A DNA stretch of 64,000 nt. Origin: Pseudoduganella rivuli (GTDB taxonomy: Bacteria; Pseudomonadota; Gammaproteobacteria; Burkholderiales; Burkholderiaceae_D). Below are positions 1-8,778 of this stretch, one piece after another (the first letter of the stretch is position 1; each line of letters opens with the position of its first letter). Under the pieces are notes generated by a model that was not told where the DNA came from, did no database searches, and was given only the letters and a program-made list of their open reading frames with translations. The stretch is taken from NCBI RefSeq assembly GCF_009674485.1, contig NZ_WKJJ01000009.1:1-64000 (forward strand). Reading direction: 5' to 3'. Position numbers and translations under genes: made by a program.

Positions 1-1
1 T

Positions 2-121
2 ACCGGCCAGCTCGAGGGCATCAACAACAAGATAAAGGTAATGAAACGGATGGCCTATGGCTATCGCGACTCGGAATTCTTCTTCCTGAAGATCAAAGCA
101 GCGTTTCCCGGCAATCCGTGA
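2..121 (+). pseudogene. ISL3-type transposase, C-terminal end only (cut by window edge)
   Basis: An open frame enters from the left edge and stops with TGA after 39 codons. The residues read like the extreme C-terminus of ISL3-family DDE transposases: an EGINNKIK stretch, then KRMAYGYRD and a FFLKIKAAFPG ending. In that family this segment follows the last catalytic glutamate region. Only the tail is visible, so it cannot be said whether the element is intact to the left of the window. The terminal inverted repeat could not be identified with confidence. Family assignment is from motif memory and is moderately sure. Confidence 0.6.
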
Positions 122-149
122 AGAACCAAAAATAAGCGTTTCCTTTAAC

Positions 150-200
150 AAAAAAGTGGCAGGGACGTGAATTCCAGTTGGAAGTCCCTGGCACTTTTTT
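150..200. terminator. Bidirectional terminator between transposase tail and beta-helix gene
   Basis: Two 17-base arms, 150-166 and 184-200, pair with a single central G/G mismatch. Each strand ends in a run of six U, so the hairpin can stop transcription from both converging genes. It lies 29 bases after the transposase stop and 13 bases before the stop of the minus-strand beta-helix gene. Confidence 0.7.
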
Positions 201-212
201 CGGAAAGAAGCG

Positions 213-1454
213 CTACGGCTTCCTGGTTCCCGCGGATAACACGGTGACGGCCGGGGCGCCCGTCTGATAGGCGCCGATATCGAGCTTGACTGCCGGCGGC
301 CGTGGCGCCGCGCTGGCCGTGTGCTGGTATTCCATCACGGGCCGCAATGCCACGCCGGTCGGCGGCACGATGGGTTCCGAACCGGCGCCCGTGATTTGCG
401 GATTGGTCAGCGGGTGCAAGTCGTACGCGGCACGGTTCACGAATGCCACCTGGTCCGCCTTGTAATTGGTTTGCAAGGTGGCGGCCGCCTGGCTGGCCAG
501 TGTCCCTCTTCCTGAAAACAGGTTGTTTTGGATGTGCGCCGGCTTCGTGATGCGGGGATGCACGTTGATAAAGATGCCGTTGGCGCCATCGTTGAGGAAG
601 GTGTTGTTGACGATATACAGCGCATCGGCGGCGCCGCTGCTGGCTTCGCTGGCATACGACAGCAGGGTGCTGTTTTCATAAGCCGCCGGTTGCTGGATCA
701 CATTGCCGATCACGTACGCCGTGCCGCCATTCGGCAAATCAATTTCATAACTGGGCCGGCCCGCCGCCGTACTGCCCTGCTCGGTTGGAGCCAGGGTGGA
801 AAAGCGGTTGTAAATCACCGTGTTGACCAGTGCGCGGGATTTCAGGTTGTGGCCGATCACCGCATCGTGCGAATAGTTATAGCGGAATACCAGGCTGGCA
901 ATGGCGCCGATATACACATTGTGGGTCTGGCCGCTGCCATCGCCGTTGTGGCCGAAGTCATTGTTTTCCAACACGATGTTGGAATTCGGGTTGGCGCCGC
1001 ACAGGATGCCGTTTTCATTGTCGTGAATAAAGCTGTTACGCAGCGTGAAGTTCGTGCCTTCGATACGGAACGCGGCGCCATTCCTGTCCGGCACCTTGGC
1101 GCCAAAGATTTCCACGTTCTCCACCACCACGTTGCTGCCGCCGATCACCCACACGGCCTTCCCTTGCGCATTCTTGCCGGCCGCATCGATTTTCGGGCGG
1201 CCCCGCACGCCCCGTATCGTCAGGTTGCTGGTGGCGATGTAGCAGACATTGCCGCTATAGGTATTGGCGCCTTCGATTTCCACGATGTCGCCGGTACGCG
1301 CGGCCGCGAACGCGGCACACGGCGTTGCATACGTCTTGCCAGGGCCCGCTGCCAGTACGGCAGCCTGGACAGTGGCGATGGGCGCCAGTGCACACAGCAC
1401 TGGCAAAAACCGGCCGACCACGCGGCCGTGGATTGTTTCGTGCAAGACACTCAT
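213..1454 (-). CDS. Secreted right-handed parallel beta-helix protein (pectate-lyase-like fold)
   Basis: The protein has about 413 residues, with an N-terminal signal peptide (hydrophobic stretch ending near VQA) and then many short Asn/Gly-rich beta-helix turns (NSFIHDNENG, ENNDFGHNGD, NNTFLNDGANG). These are typical of pectate-lyase-like or parallel beta-helix repeat proteins. The fold suggests an extracellular or periplasmic polysaccharide-active protein, but no catalytic residues are assignable, so substrate and activity are open. The start is placed at the second of two in-frame ATGs: the Shine-Dalgarno GAGGAG (1461-1466) touches the first ATG (1460) but sits 6 bases from the second. It is monocistronic and ends at a shared terminator facing the transposase tail. 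Confidence 0.75.
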   Translation of the reverse strand: MSVLHETIHGRVVGRFLPVLCALAPIATVQAAVLAAGPGKTYATPCAAFAAARTGDIVEIEGANTYSGNVCYIATSNLTIRGVRGRPKIDAAGKNAQGKAVWVIGGSNVVVENVEIFGAKVPDRNGAAFRIEGTNFTLRNSFIHDNENGILCGANPNSNIVLENNDFGHNGDGSGQTHNVYIGAIASLVFRYNYSHDAVIGHNLKSRALVNTVIYNRFSTLAPTEQGSTAAGRPSYEIDLPNGGTAYVIGNVIQQPAAYENSTLLSYASEASSGAADALYIVNNTFLNDGANGIFINVHPRITKPAHIQNNLFSGRGTLASQAAATLQTNYKADQVAFVNRAAYDLHPLTNPQITGAGSEPIVPPTGVALRPVMEYQHTASAAPRPPAVKLDIGAYQTGAPAVTVLSAGTRKP

Positions 1455-1677
1455 TTCCATCTCCTCATCAGGGGAGATTTAATCTACGCCGAATTTTTCC
1501 ACGGCCGCGCGCGCCTGCATGGCCCGGCACGGCGGTTCCTGCACGTGTCCAGTCAGCTTGCCGGGTAACACCAGTTGCCTTAAAATCCACGAACCCGCGC
1601 CTCGCGGCCACCGCTACGGGCCGGTTCCTGCCCCTGCCGATTGACCATTCCCATGCCTGCTTTTACACGGTGACCCA

Positions 1678-2955
1678 TTGGATACCGTACCCATATGGGC
1701 GCAACTGACTGCGCTTGCTTTCCTGATTCTGTGTTCCGCGTTTTTCGCCATGGCGGAAACCGCCCTGATGGCCGCCAACCGGCACCGCCTGCGCCACAAG
1801 GCCAAGCGCGGCAGCCGGCGCGCCGTTGCCACGCTGTGGCTGCTGGAACGCACCAATAAACTGCTGTCGCTGGTATTGATCGCCAATACGCTGATCAACG
1901 CCACCGCCATCGCGCTGGTCACCGCCATCGTCATCCACACCTTTGGCTATGACGAGTGGCTGGTGGTCGGCTCCACGGCCGCCATGACGTTCCTGCTGGT
2001 GGTGTTTGCGGAAATCTCGCCCAAGATGATCGGCGCCACCTACGCGGAACAAATCGCGCTGCCCACCGCCATGCTGCTGCGCCCGCTGTTGTCGGCGGCC
2101 CGTCCGCTGCTGTGGTTCATCAACCTGTTCACCAGCACGGTGCTGCGGGTGTTCGGCATCCGCATGGGCACGCCGCTGCACGATGCGCGGCTGTCGCCGG
2201 ACGAATTGCGCACGCTGTTGTTGGATGGCGGCAACGCCATGCCGCAAAAACACCGCAGCATCCTGCTCAACCTGTTCGACCTGGAAGCGATTTCCGTCGA
2301 AGACATCATGACGCCACGCGTGCACATCGAAGCGCTGAACCTGGCCGCCCCGGTCGAGGAAATCAAGCGCCAGCTGACCACGTGCTACCACAACAAATTG
2401 CCCGTCTATGAAGGCGAGATCAACCAGATCGCCGGTATCCTGCACGTGCGCAAAGCCATGGCGCTGCTGACGCAGGAAGACGAACTGACGGCGGACCACT
2501 TCCGCGCGCTGCTGACGGAGCCGTATTTCATTCCCCAGGATACGGGCGTGCTGACGCAATTACAGTATTTCCAGGAAAACAAGGAACGCCTGGGCATCAT
2601 CGTCGACGAATACGGCGAAGTGCAGGGTCTCGTCACCCTGGACGACATCATTGAAGAGATGATTGGCGAATTCACCACATCCACGCCGGGCGCCGCACGG
2701 GCAGATTCGTTCGCGTGGAGCGCCCAGGGCGACTGCCTGTTGGAAGGTTCCGTGGCATTACGTGACATTAACAAGCGTCTGGGATTAAACTTTTCCCTGG
2801 ATGGGCCGAAAACCCTGAACGGGATGCTGTTGGAATACTTGCAAGACATTCCGGAAGCGCCCATCAGCGTCAAAACGGGTGGGTGCGTGGTCGAGGTGGT
2901 ACAAGTGCAGAACCAGTCGATCAAAGTCGTGAAATTGATACGTCCGCGCAGCTGA
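1678..2955 (+). CDS. CNNM/CBS-domain membrane protein (HlyC/CorC family)
   Basis: The protein has 425 residues. An N-terminal CNNM (DUF21) membrane domain of about 135 residues contains the family's AETALMAANRHRLR segment. A CBS pair follows (about 200-320, with EDIMTPRVHIEAL and GIIVDEYGEVQGLVTLDDIIEE), then a CorC_HlyC transporter-associated domain at the C-terminus. Such proteins are linked to magnesium/cobalt handling or ion efflux; the exact substrate is not shown here. The start is TTG, with GGTGA just upstream; no in-frame ATG lies near the conserved N-terminus. It is divergent from the beta-helix gene and upstream of pilB but separated from it by a 120-base gap, so it is probably its own unit. 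Confidence 0.85.
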   Translation: MDTVPIWAQLTALAFLILCSAFFAMAETALMAANRHRLRHKAKRGSRRAVATLWLLERTNKLLSLVLIANTLINATAIALVTAIVIHTFGYDEWLVVGSTAAMTFLLVVFAEISPKMIGATYAEQIALPTAMLLRPLLSAARPLLWFINLFTSTVLRVFGIRMGTPLHDARLSPDELRTLLLDGGNAMPQKHRSILLNLFDLEAISVEDIMTPRVHIEALNLAAPVEEIKRQLTTCYHNKLPVYEGEINQIAGILHVRKAMALLTQEDELTADHFRALLTEPYFIPQDTGVLTQLQYFQENKERLGIIVDEYGEVQGLVTLDDIIEEMIGEFTTSTPGAARADSFAWSAQGDCLLEGSVALRDINKRLGLNFSLDGPKTLNGMLLEYLQDIPEAPISVKTGGCVVEVVQVQNQSIKVVKLIRPRS

Positions 2956-3000
2956 AACGTCGCCAGGCCGCGCGCACGGTTGGACCGCTCCTTTACAAAA

Positions 3001-3020
3001 ATGATGCCTACAGGCATCAT
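3001..3020 (+). other. Perfect 9-bp hairpin between the CNNM gene and pilB
   Basis: ATGATGCCT (3001-3009) pairs perfectly with AGGCATCAT (3012-3020) across a two-base loop. There is no U-run after it. It may be an RNA-stabilising or weak termination structure in the gap ahead of pilB. Confidence 0.4.
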
Positions 3021-3078
3021 CGGCGGATGGCTTCGAGCCTGACTATCAATCTTGCAGTTTTCCTAACGGCGCGCTTTT

Positions 3079-4812
3079 ATGGCTGCAGTCCAACCCAATC
3101 CGGCGTCCAGCCCGCCCTTGCCAGGGCTGGCGCGAGCATTGATGCAGGCGGGCCGCCTGACTCCAGTGCAGGCGGATGCGCTGCAAAAAAAAGCGCAAAC
3201 GGACAAGCAGCCCTTCATTGACACGCTGCTGGCCAGCGGCTCGATCTCCCCCCGCGACCTGGCGGGCTTTTGCTCGGAAACCTTCGCCTACCCGATGATG
3301 GACCTGGCGGCCTTTGCCGTCGACCAGTTGCCGCAGAAAATCATCGAGCCCAAGCTGATGATGGCGCAGCGCGTGGTGGCGCTGTCGAAACGGGGCAACA
3401 AGATGGCGGTGGCGATTTCCGACCCCACCAATACCCAGGCGCTGGACCAGATCAAGTTCCAGACGGAGTCGACCGTCGAGCCGGTGATCGTGCCGCATGA
3501 CAGCCTGCTGCAATTGCTGGCGTCGCTGGGCCGCAGCGCCGAGCAAAGCCTCAATGAACTGGCGGGCGACCAGGAAGACATCCAGTTCGCGGAAGAACAG
3601 GAAGCGCCGGCGGAAACCAGCGCCGACCCGGGCGCGACCGACGTGGAAGACGCGCCGATCGTGCGCTTCCTGAACAAGATGCTGATGGATGCCGTCAACC
3701 TGGGCGCATCGGATTTGCATTTCGAACCCTTTGAAAAGTTTTACCGCATCCGCTTCCGCGTCGACGGCGTCCTGCTCGAACATGCGCAGCCGCCGGTCTC
3801 CATCAAGGACAAGCTGGTATCGCGCATCAAGGTGCTGGCCAAGCTGGATATTTCAGAAAAGCGCGTGCCGCAGGATGGCCGCATGCGGCTGATCGTGTCA
3901 CCGACGAAAACCATTGATTTGCGGGTGTCCACGCTGCCGACGCTGTTTGGCGAAAAAACCGTCATGCGTATCCTTGACGCCACACAGGCGCAAATGGGGA
4001 TCGATTCGCTGGGCTATGATCCGGACCAGAAGCAATTGCTGCTCGACGCCATCCACCGCCCGTACGGCATGGTGCTGGTGACGGGTCCGACCGGCTCCGG
4101 CAAGACCGTGTCGCTGTACACGTGCCTGAACATCCTGAACCAGCCCGGTATCAATATCTCGACCGCGGAAGACCCGGCCGAGATCAACTTGCCGGGCGTG
4201 AACCAGGTGAACGTCAACGACCGCGCGGGCCTGACCTTCCCTGTCGCGCTGAAAGCGTTTTTGCGGCAAGACCCGGATATCATCATGGTGGGCGAGATCC
4301 GCGACCTGGAAACCGGCGATATTGCGATCAAGGCGGCACAGACCGGCCACATGGTATTTTCCACGTTGCACACCAATGACGCGCCGTCGACGTTGACGCG
4401 CCTGATGAACATGGGCGTGGCGCCGTTCAATATCGCGTCGTCCGTGATTTTAATTACCGCGCAGCGCCTGGCGCGGCGTTTATGCACCTGCAAGCAGCCG
4501 GTCGATATTTCACGCGACCTGTTATTGAAGGCCGGATTCAAGGAAGAGGAACTGGACGGCAGCTGGAAACCCTACGGCCCCGTCGGCTGTGAGCGCTGCA
4601 ACGGCGGCGGCTACAAGGGCCGGGTCGGCATCTACCAGATCATGCCGATCACGCCGGCCATTGAAGCCATCATCCTGGCCCATGGCAATGCGATGCAAAT
4701 CGCCGAACAGTCGGAAAAAGAAGGCGTCAAATCGCTGCGCCAGTCCGGCCTCGTCAAAGTCAAGAATGGCTTGACCAGCCTGGAAGAAGTGCTCGGCTGC
4801 ACCAACGAGTAA
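3079..4812 (+). CDS. pilB: Type IV pilus assembly ATPase PilB
   Basis: The protein has 577 residues, full length for PilB. It has an N-terminal MshEN/T2SSE_N domain and then the secretion-ATPase core: Walker A GPTGSGKT at residues 336-343, an Asp-box/Walker B region near 397-409 (QDPDIIMVGEIRD) and a His box (GHMVFSTLHTND). The zinc-binding tetracysteine is present as C469, C471, C504 and C507. It powers pilin extraction and assembly at the inner membrane. pilC and pilD follow directly, giving the classic pilBCD order. No obvious Shine-Dalgarno precedes the ATG, but the N-terminus matches the family. Confidence 0.95.
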   Translation: MAAVQPNPASSPPLPGLARALMQAGRLTPVQADALQKKAQTDKQPFIDTLLASGSISPRDLAGFCSETFAYPMMDLAAFAVDQLPQKIIEPKLMMAQRVVALSKRGNKMAVAISDPTNTQALDQIKFQTESTVEPVIVPHDSLLQLLASLGRSAEQSLNELAGDQEDIQFAEEQEAPAETSADPGATDVEDAPIVRFLNKMLMDAVNLGASDLHFEPFEKFYRIRFRVDGVLLEHAQPPVSIKDKLVSRIKVLAKLDISEKRVPQDGRMRLIVSPTKTIDLRVSTLPTLFGEKTVMRILDATQAQMGIDSLGYDPDQKQLLLDAIHRPYGMVLVTGPTGSGKTVSLYTCLNILNQPGINISTAEDPAEINLPGVNQVNVNDRAGLTFPVALKAFLRQDPDIIMVGEIRDLETGDIAIKAAQTGHMVFSTLHTNDAPSTLTRLMNMGVAPFNIASSVILITAQRLARRLCTCKQPVDISRDLLLKAGFKEEELDGSWKPYGPVGCERCNGGGYKGRVGIYQIMPITPAIEAIILAHGNAMQIAEQSEKEGVKSLRQSGLVKVKNGLTSLEEVLGCTNE

Positions 4813-4821
4813 GGAAAGTAT

Positions 4822-6045
4822 ATGGCCACATCGAGCAACGCGGGCGGACCGGTCAAGGAATCCGTGTACGCCTGGGAAGGCAAGGACAAGAGCGGCAAAA
4901 CCGTGCGGGGCGAATTGCGCGCCGGCGGCGAAGCCGTGGTCAACGTGACCTTGCGGCGCCAGGGCATCATGGTCACCAAGGTCAAGAAAAAGACCTACCG
5001 GGCCGGCCAGAAAATCACGGACAAGGACATCACGCTGTTTACGCGCCAGCTGGCCACGATGATGAAGGCCGGCGTGCCACTGCTGCAATCGTTCGACATC
5101 GTGGGCAAGGGCCACTCGAATCCGTCCGTGGCGAAAATGATCATGGACTTGCGGGCCGATATTGAAACCGGCACCAGCCTGAACCAGGCGTTCCGCAAAT
5201 TCCCCCTGTATTTCGACCCGCTGTTCTGCAACCTGGTGGGCGCCGGCGAACAGGCCGGTATCCTCGAAGATTTGCTGACGCGGCTGGCGATCTATAAGGA
5301 AAAAACCCTGGCCATGAAGGCCAAGATCAAATCGGCGCTGACCTACCCGGTGTCGATCCTGGGCGTGGCATTCATCGTCACGGCCGTCATCATGATCTGG
5401 GTGGTGCCCGCCTTCAAGGAAGTGTTCAAGAGCTTCGGCGCGGACTTGCCGGCGCCGACCTTGTTCGTGATGACCGTGTCGGAATACTTTGTCCAGTACT
5501 GGTGGCTGATCTTCGGCAGTATCTTCGGCGCGATTTACTTCTTCTTCCAGGCGTGGCGGCGCTCGCCCAAGGTACAGCGCGCCATGGACGTGCTGATGCT
5601 GAAGTTGCCGATTTTCGGCGAGGTGATCAGGAAGGCCACGGTGGCGCGCTGGACCCGGACCCTGTCGACCATGTTCGCGGCCGGTGTGCCGCTGGTGGAA
5701 TCGCTGGATTCCGTCGGTGGCGCGTCCGGCAATATCGTGTACCTGGAAGCGACCAAGCGCATCCAGAACGAAGTCTCGACCGGCACCAGCCTGACGGTGG
5801 CCATGCAAAATGCCGACGTCTTCCCCACCATGGTCACGCAAATGGTGGCCATCGGCGAAGAATCCGGTGCGCTGGATTCGATGCTGGGCAAGGTGGCGGA
5901 CTTTTATGAAGAAGAAGTCGACGAAGCCGTGGCTTCGCTGTCAAGCCTGATGGAACCGCTGATCATGGTGATCCTCGGCACCATCATTGGCGGCCTGGTG
6001 GTGGCCATGTACCTGCCAATCTTCAAACTGGGTTCGGTGGTGTAA
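4822..6045 (+). CDS. pilC: Type IV pilus inner-membrane platform protein PilC
   Basis: The protein has 407 residues with two T2SSF domains, each followed by membrane segments (about 175-200, about 225-245 and a C-terminal one ending near VVAMYLPIFKLG). The duplicated FTRQLATMMKAGVPLLQ and WTRTLSTMFAAGVPLVE motifs mark the two repeats. PilC is the membrane platform that couples PilB to pilus polymerisation. It starts 9 bases after the pilB stop with AAGGAA five bases upstream of the ATG, so it is in the same operon. Confidence 0.95.
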   Translation: MATSSNAGGPVKESVYAWEGKDKSGKTVRGELRAGGEAVVNVTLRRQGIMVTKVKKKTYRAGQKITDKDITLFTRQLATMMKAGVPLLQSFDIVGKGHSNPSVAKMIMDLRADIETGTSLNQAFRKFPLYFDPLFCNLVGAGEQAGILEDLLTRLAIYKEKTLAMKAKIKSALTYPVSILGVAFIVTAVIMIWVVPAFKEVFKSFGADLPAPTLFVMTVSEYFVQYWWLIFGSIFGAIYFFFQAWRRSPKVQRAMDVLMLKLPIFGEVIRKATVARWTRTLSTMFAAGVPLVESLDSVGGASGNIVYLEATKRIQNEVSTGTSLTVAMQNADVFPTMVTQMVAIGEESGALDSMLGKVADFYEEEVDEAVASLSSLMEPLIMVILGTIIGGLVVAMYLPIFKLGSVV

Positions 6046-6147
6046 GCCCGGTACTGCCTGTCCCGAACCGGCGGCCGTCGCTGACTGCCGCCGGTCTCCC
6101 GTATTTCCCTTAATATACGAAGAAAACCAACCAACGGAACCCTACCG

Positions 6148-7017
6148 ATGCAGGAACTCTTGCTGTTTGCCCCGCCCGCCACCCTGATTGCCGCGCTTGC
6201 CGCGGGCATCTTTGGTCTATTGATCGGCAGCTTCCTGAATGTCGTCATCCATCGCCTGCCCATCATGGAACAGCGTGAAACCGACAACACCATTGCGGAA
6301 ATCCGCGAAGAACCGCTGCCCCATACGGACCGCTACGACCTCGTGATGCCCCGCTCGGCCTGCCCCCATTGCGGGCACCAGATCACGGCGCTGGAAAATA
6401 TCCCCGTCATCAGCTATGCGGTCCTGAAAGGAAAATGCAGCCAGTGCAAGGCCGGCATTTCCATCCGCTATCCGCTGGTCGAAGCGTTTACCGGGCTGGT
6501 GTCCGCCGGGCTGGTGTGGCACTTCGGCAGCGGCTGGACCGGCATGGCGGTACTGGTGTTCGCCTGGCTGCTGATCGCCATGACGTTTATCGACCTGGAC
6601 ACCATGATGCTGCCCGATGCGCTGACGTTGCCGCTGCTGTGGATCGGGCTGCTGCTGAACGTGAAAGGCCTGTTCGTGCCGCTGGACGAAGCCGTGATCG
6701 GCGCGGCGGCAGGCTATATGGCCCTGTGGAGCGTGTATTGGCTGTTCAAGCTGGCGACGGGCAAGGAAGGCATGGGCTATGGCGACTTCAAGCTGCTGGC
6801 CGCGCTGGGCGCGTGGATGGGCTGGACCATGCTGCCCATTATCATCATCCTGTCGGCGGTTTCCGGCGCCGTATTCGGCGTCATCCAGATGATCATGGCG
6901 CGCGCCGGATTCGGTTACAAGTTTCCGTTCGGCCCTTACCTGGCGGCGGCGGGCCTGATCGCCATTGTCTACAAGGCGCCGTTGCAGGCATTGCTGGCCG
7001 CCGTGCTGGGGCAATGA
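6148..7017 (+). CDS. pilD: Prepilin peptidase / N-methyltransferase PilD
   Basis: The protein has 289 residues and is polytopic. The cytoplasmic zinc-binding pair CPHC...CSQC (C72, C75, C97, C100) lies after the first membrane helix. The aspartyl protease residues fit D149 (FIDLD) and D213 (GYGDFK). Their 64-residue spacing equals that of the characterised Vibrio TcpJ pair. It cleaves and methylates type IV prepilins and pseudopilins. It lies about 100 bases after pilC; the coaE start follows its stop by one base. Confidence 0.95.
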   Translation: MQELLLFAPPATLIAALAAGIFGLLIGSFLNVVIHRLPIMEQRETDNTIAEIREEPLPHTDRYDLVMPRSACPHCGHQITALENIPVISYAVLKGKCSQCKAGISIRYPLVEAFTGLVSAGLVWHFGSGWTGMAVLVFAWLLIAMTFIDLDTMMLPDALTLPLLWIGLLLNVKGLFVPLDEAVIGAAAGYMALWSVYWLFKLATGKEGMGYGDFKLLAALGAWMGWTMLPIIIILSAVSGAVFGVIQMIMARAGFGYKFPFGPYLAAAGLIAIVYKAPLQALLAAVLGQ

Positions 7018-7018
7018 C

Positions 7019-7651
7019 GTGAGCGCTTTCACCGTAGGGCTGACGGGCGGCATCGGCAGCGGCAAGAGCGTGGTGGCGCGCCTGTTTGCCGCGCGCGGCG
7101 CCACCATCGTCGACACCGACCAGATCGCCCACAGCATGACAGGACCCCATGGACCGGCCATGCCGGCCATCGTGGCCGAGTTCGGCGCGCAGTATGCGGA
7201 CGCACACGGCGCGCTGGACCGCGCTAAAATGCGCGCGCTGGTATTTTCCGATCCGACGGCCAAGGCGCGGCTGGAAGCCATCCTGCATCCCCGCATCCGC
7301 GACGCGGCGCTGGCCGCCGCAGCAGCCGCCACAGGCGCTTACGTGATCTATGACGTGCCGCTGCTGGTGGAATCCGGTAACTGGAAGCAGCGCGTGTCGC
7401 GCGTGCTGGTGGTCGATTGCCCGGAAGCCGTGCAAGTGGCCCGCGTGATGGCCCGTAATGGCCTGGCGGAAGACCAGGTATTGGCCATCATGGCCAACCA
7501 GGCGACGCGGGCGCAACGTGCGGCGGCAGCGGACGATATCATCAATAATGGCGGAGAATTAAGTGCACTGGAGGAACAAGTTGCCCGTTTCCACGATTTA
7601 TACCTGGCATTTTCAGCAGGAACGATAACAATACCGTCGCAACGTTTGTAA
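7019..7651 (+). CDS. coaE: Dephospho-CoA kinase
   Basis: The protein has 210 residues. It begins VGLTGGIGSGKS (P-loop), followed by the conserved DTDQIAH segment, a LHPRIR motif and a VPLLVES motif, all typical of CoaE. It phosphorylates dephospho-CoA in the last step of CoA synthesis. The start is GTG at 7019, one base after the pilD stop; a longer upstream frame would run inside pilD and lacks family similarity. This points to translational coupling to pilD. Confidence 0.93.
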   Translation: MSAFTVGLTGGIGSGKSVVARLFAARGATIVDTDQIAHSMTGPHGPAMPAIVAEFGAQYADAHGALDRAKMRALVFSDPTAKARLEAILHPRIRDAALAAAAAATGAYVIYDVPLLVESGNWKQRVSRVLVVDCPEAVQVARVMARNGLAEDQVLAIMANQATRAQRAAAADDIINNGGELSALEEQVARFHDLYLAFSAGTITIPSQRL

Positions 7652-7714
7652 TTTCGGCTAGCTTGGTTCAGAATCACGGAATTCTTTCAGGCCCATCTTT
7701 AGAGGGAAGTCATT

Positions 7715-8470
7715 TTGATTGTCTACGAATACCCTTTCAACGAGCGCATACGCACGTTGTTGCGGCTGGAAGACCTGTATGAGAAATTCAAATTCTTTGT
7801 GCACCAGGAACACCCGATGCAGCATCACGTCGCGCTGGCGACGATTTTCGACATGCTGGAAGTGGCTGGCCGCGCCGATTTAAAGTCCGATTTACTGCAA
7901 GAACTGGAACGCCAGCGTCAAAGTTTGCTGGGTTACCGCTCGAATCCCAATGTCCAGGCCGACATGCTGGATGCCGTGCTGTCCGAACTGGACGCGGTTT
8001 CCAGCGCGCTGGTGGCGGCACAGGGGAAAACCGGCCAGAATGTCCGGGACAATGAATGGCTGATGAGCATTCGCGGCCGCACGATTATTCCCGGCGGCGC
8101 CTGCGAATTTGATTTGCCGTCGTATTACGCGTGGCAGCAGCGTTCGGCGGAAGCCCGCTTTAACGATATTGCCGGCTGGTTTGGCCCACTGGCGCCATTA
8201 TTCGATGCCTTGGGCCTGGTATTACGCTTGTTGCGCGATTCCGGCGGCCCCGTGAAAATGATCGCCAATTCCGGCAGTTATCAACAAATGCTGCAAGGCA
8301 AGGTTTATCAAATGCTGCGCCTGACGCTGGACGATACGCTGGGCGCGATTCCCGAAATTTCTGCGAATAAATATATGTTGTGGGTACGCTTTACCACGCA
8401 GGGGGGCGATTTGAAGCCGCGCCCGCTGGAAGACGATATCCCGTTCGAGCTGACGCTCTGTAATTTTTGA
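7715..8470 (+). CDS. zapD: Cell division protein ZapD (DUF1342)
   Basis: The protein has 251 residues, the normal family length. It opens YEYPFNERIRTLLRLEDL, the conserved ZapD N-terminus, and keeps the ERQRQSLLGYRSNP and IRGRTIIPGG-type segments. ZapD cross-links FtsZ filaments at the division site. The start codon is TTG with a strong AGAGGGA seven bases upstream. It sits between coaE and yacG, the usual proteobacterial order. Its partner FtsZ is encoded elsewhere in this window. Confidence 0.92.
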   Translation: MIVYEYPFNERIRTLLRLEDLYEKFKFFVHQEHPMQHHVALATIFDMLEVAGRADLKSDLLQELERQRQSLLGYRSNPNVQADMLDAVLSELDAVSSALVAAQGKTGQNVRDNEWLMSIRGRTIIPGGACEFDLPSYYAWQQRSAEARFNDIAGWFGPLAPLFDALGLVLRLLRDSGGPVKMIANSGSYQQMLQGKVYQMLRLTLDDTLGAIPEISANKYMLWVRFTTQGGDLKPRPLEDDIPFELTLCNF

Positions 8471-8481
8471 AGTGACGTAAC

Positions 8482-8655
8482 ATGACTGCCGTAGTTGAAT
8501 GCCCGACGTGCTCCGCCAAAGTGGAGTGGACTGAAAAGAACAAATACCGCCCGTTCTGTTCCGAACGCTGCAAACAAATCGACCTGGGCGCCTGGGCCGA
8601 AGAAAAATACACGATCCCCGCTGCTCCCCCCGTCGATCCCAACGACGAAGAATAA
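8482..8655 (+). CDS. yacG: DNA gyrase inhibitor YacG (small zinc protein)
   Basis: The ORF encodes 57 residues, beginning MTAVVECPTC. The zinc ligands fit C7, C10, C26 and C30 (CPTC ... CSERC), followed by the family's KQIDLGAWAEEKY segment. YacG binds GyrB and inhibits gyrase in E. coli. It starts 11 bases after the zapD stop and is the last gene of the pilB-to-yacG run. Length and motif agree with the family. Confidence 0.92.
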   Translation: MTAVVECPTCSAKVEWTEKNKYRPFCSERCKQIDLGAWAEEKYTIPAAPPVDPNDEE

Positions 8656-8682
8656 TTCCTGCCCGCACAAAACTAGTCGATA

Positions 8683-8740
8683 TTTTGGGGCCTGGCCCCA
8701 AAAGAACTATCGTTCGATATTTTGGGGCCTGGCCCCAAAA
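8683..8740. repeat. Two tandem copies of an intergenic palindrome (GGGGCCTGGCCCC core)
   Basis: The 21-base palindrome TTTTGGGGCCTGGCCCCAAAA occurs at 8683-8703 and again at 8720-8740. The repeat period is 37 bases and each copy is followed by ACTATCGTTCG. The same core recurs at 46946-46958. It lies between the convergent yacG and Nudix genes. Confidence 0.8.
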
Positions 8741-8741
8741 G

Positions 8742-8770
8742 GACTATCGTTCGCTAATGGAACGATAGTC
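8742..8770. terminator. Perfect 11-bp hairpin between yacG and the Nudix gene
   Basis: GACTATCGTTC (8742-8752) pairs with GAACGATAGTC (8760-8770) over a seven-base loop. It lies directly after the palindromic repeat pair and eight bases before the minus-strand Nudix stop. There is no strong U-run, so termination is inferred from position. Confidence 0.5.
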
Positions 8771-8778
8771 TTCTGCAT

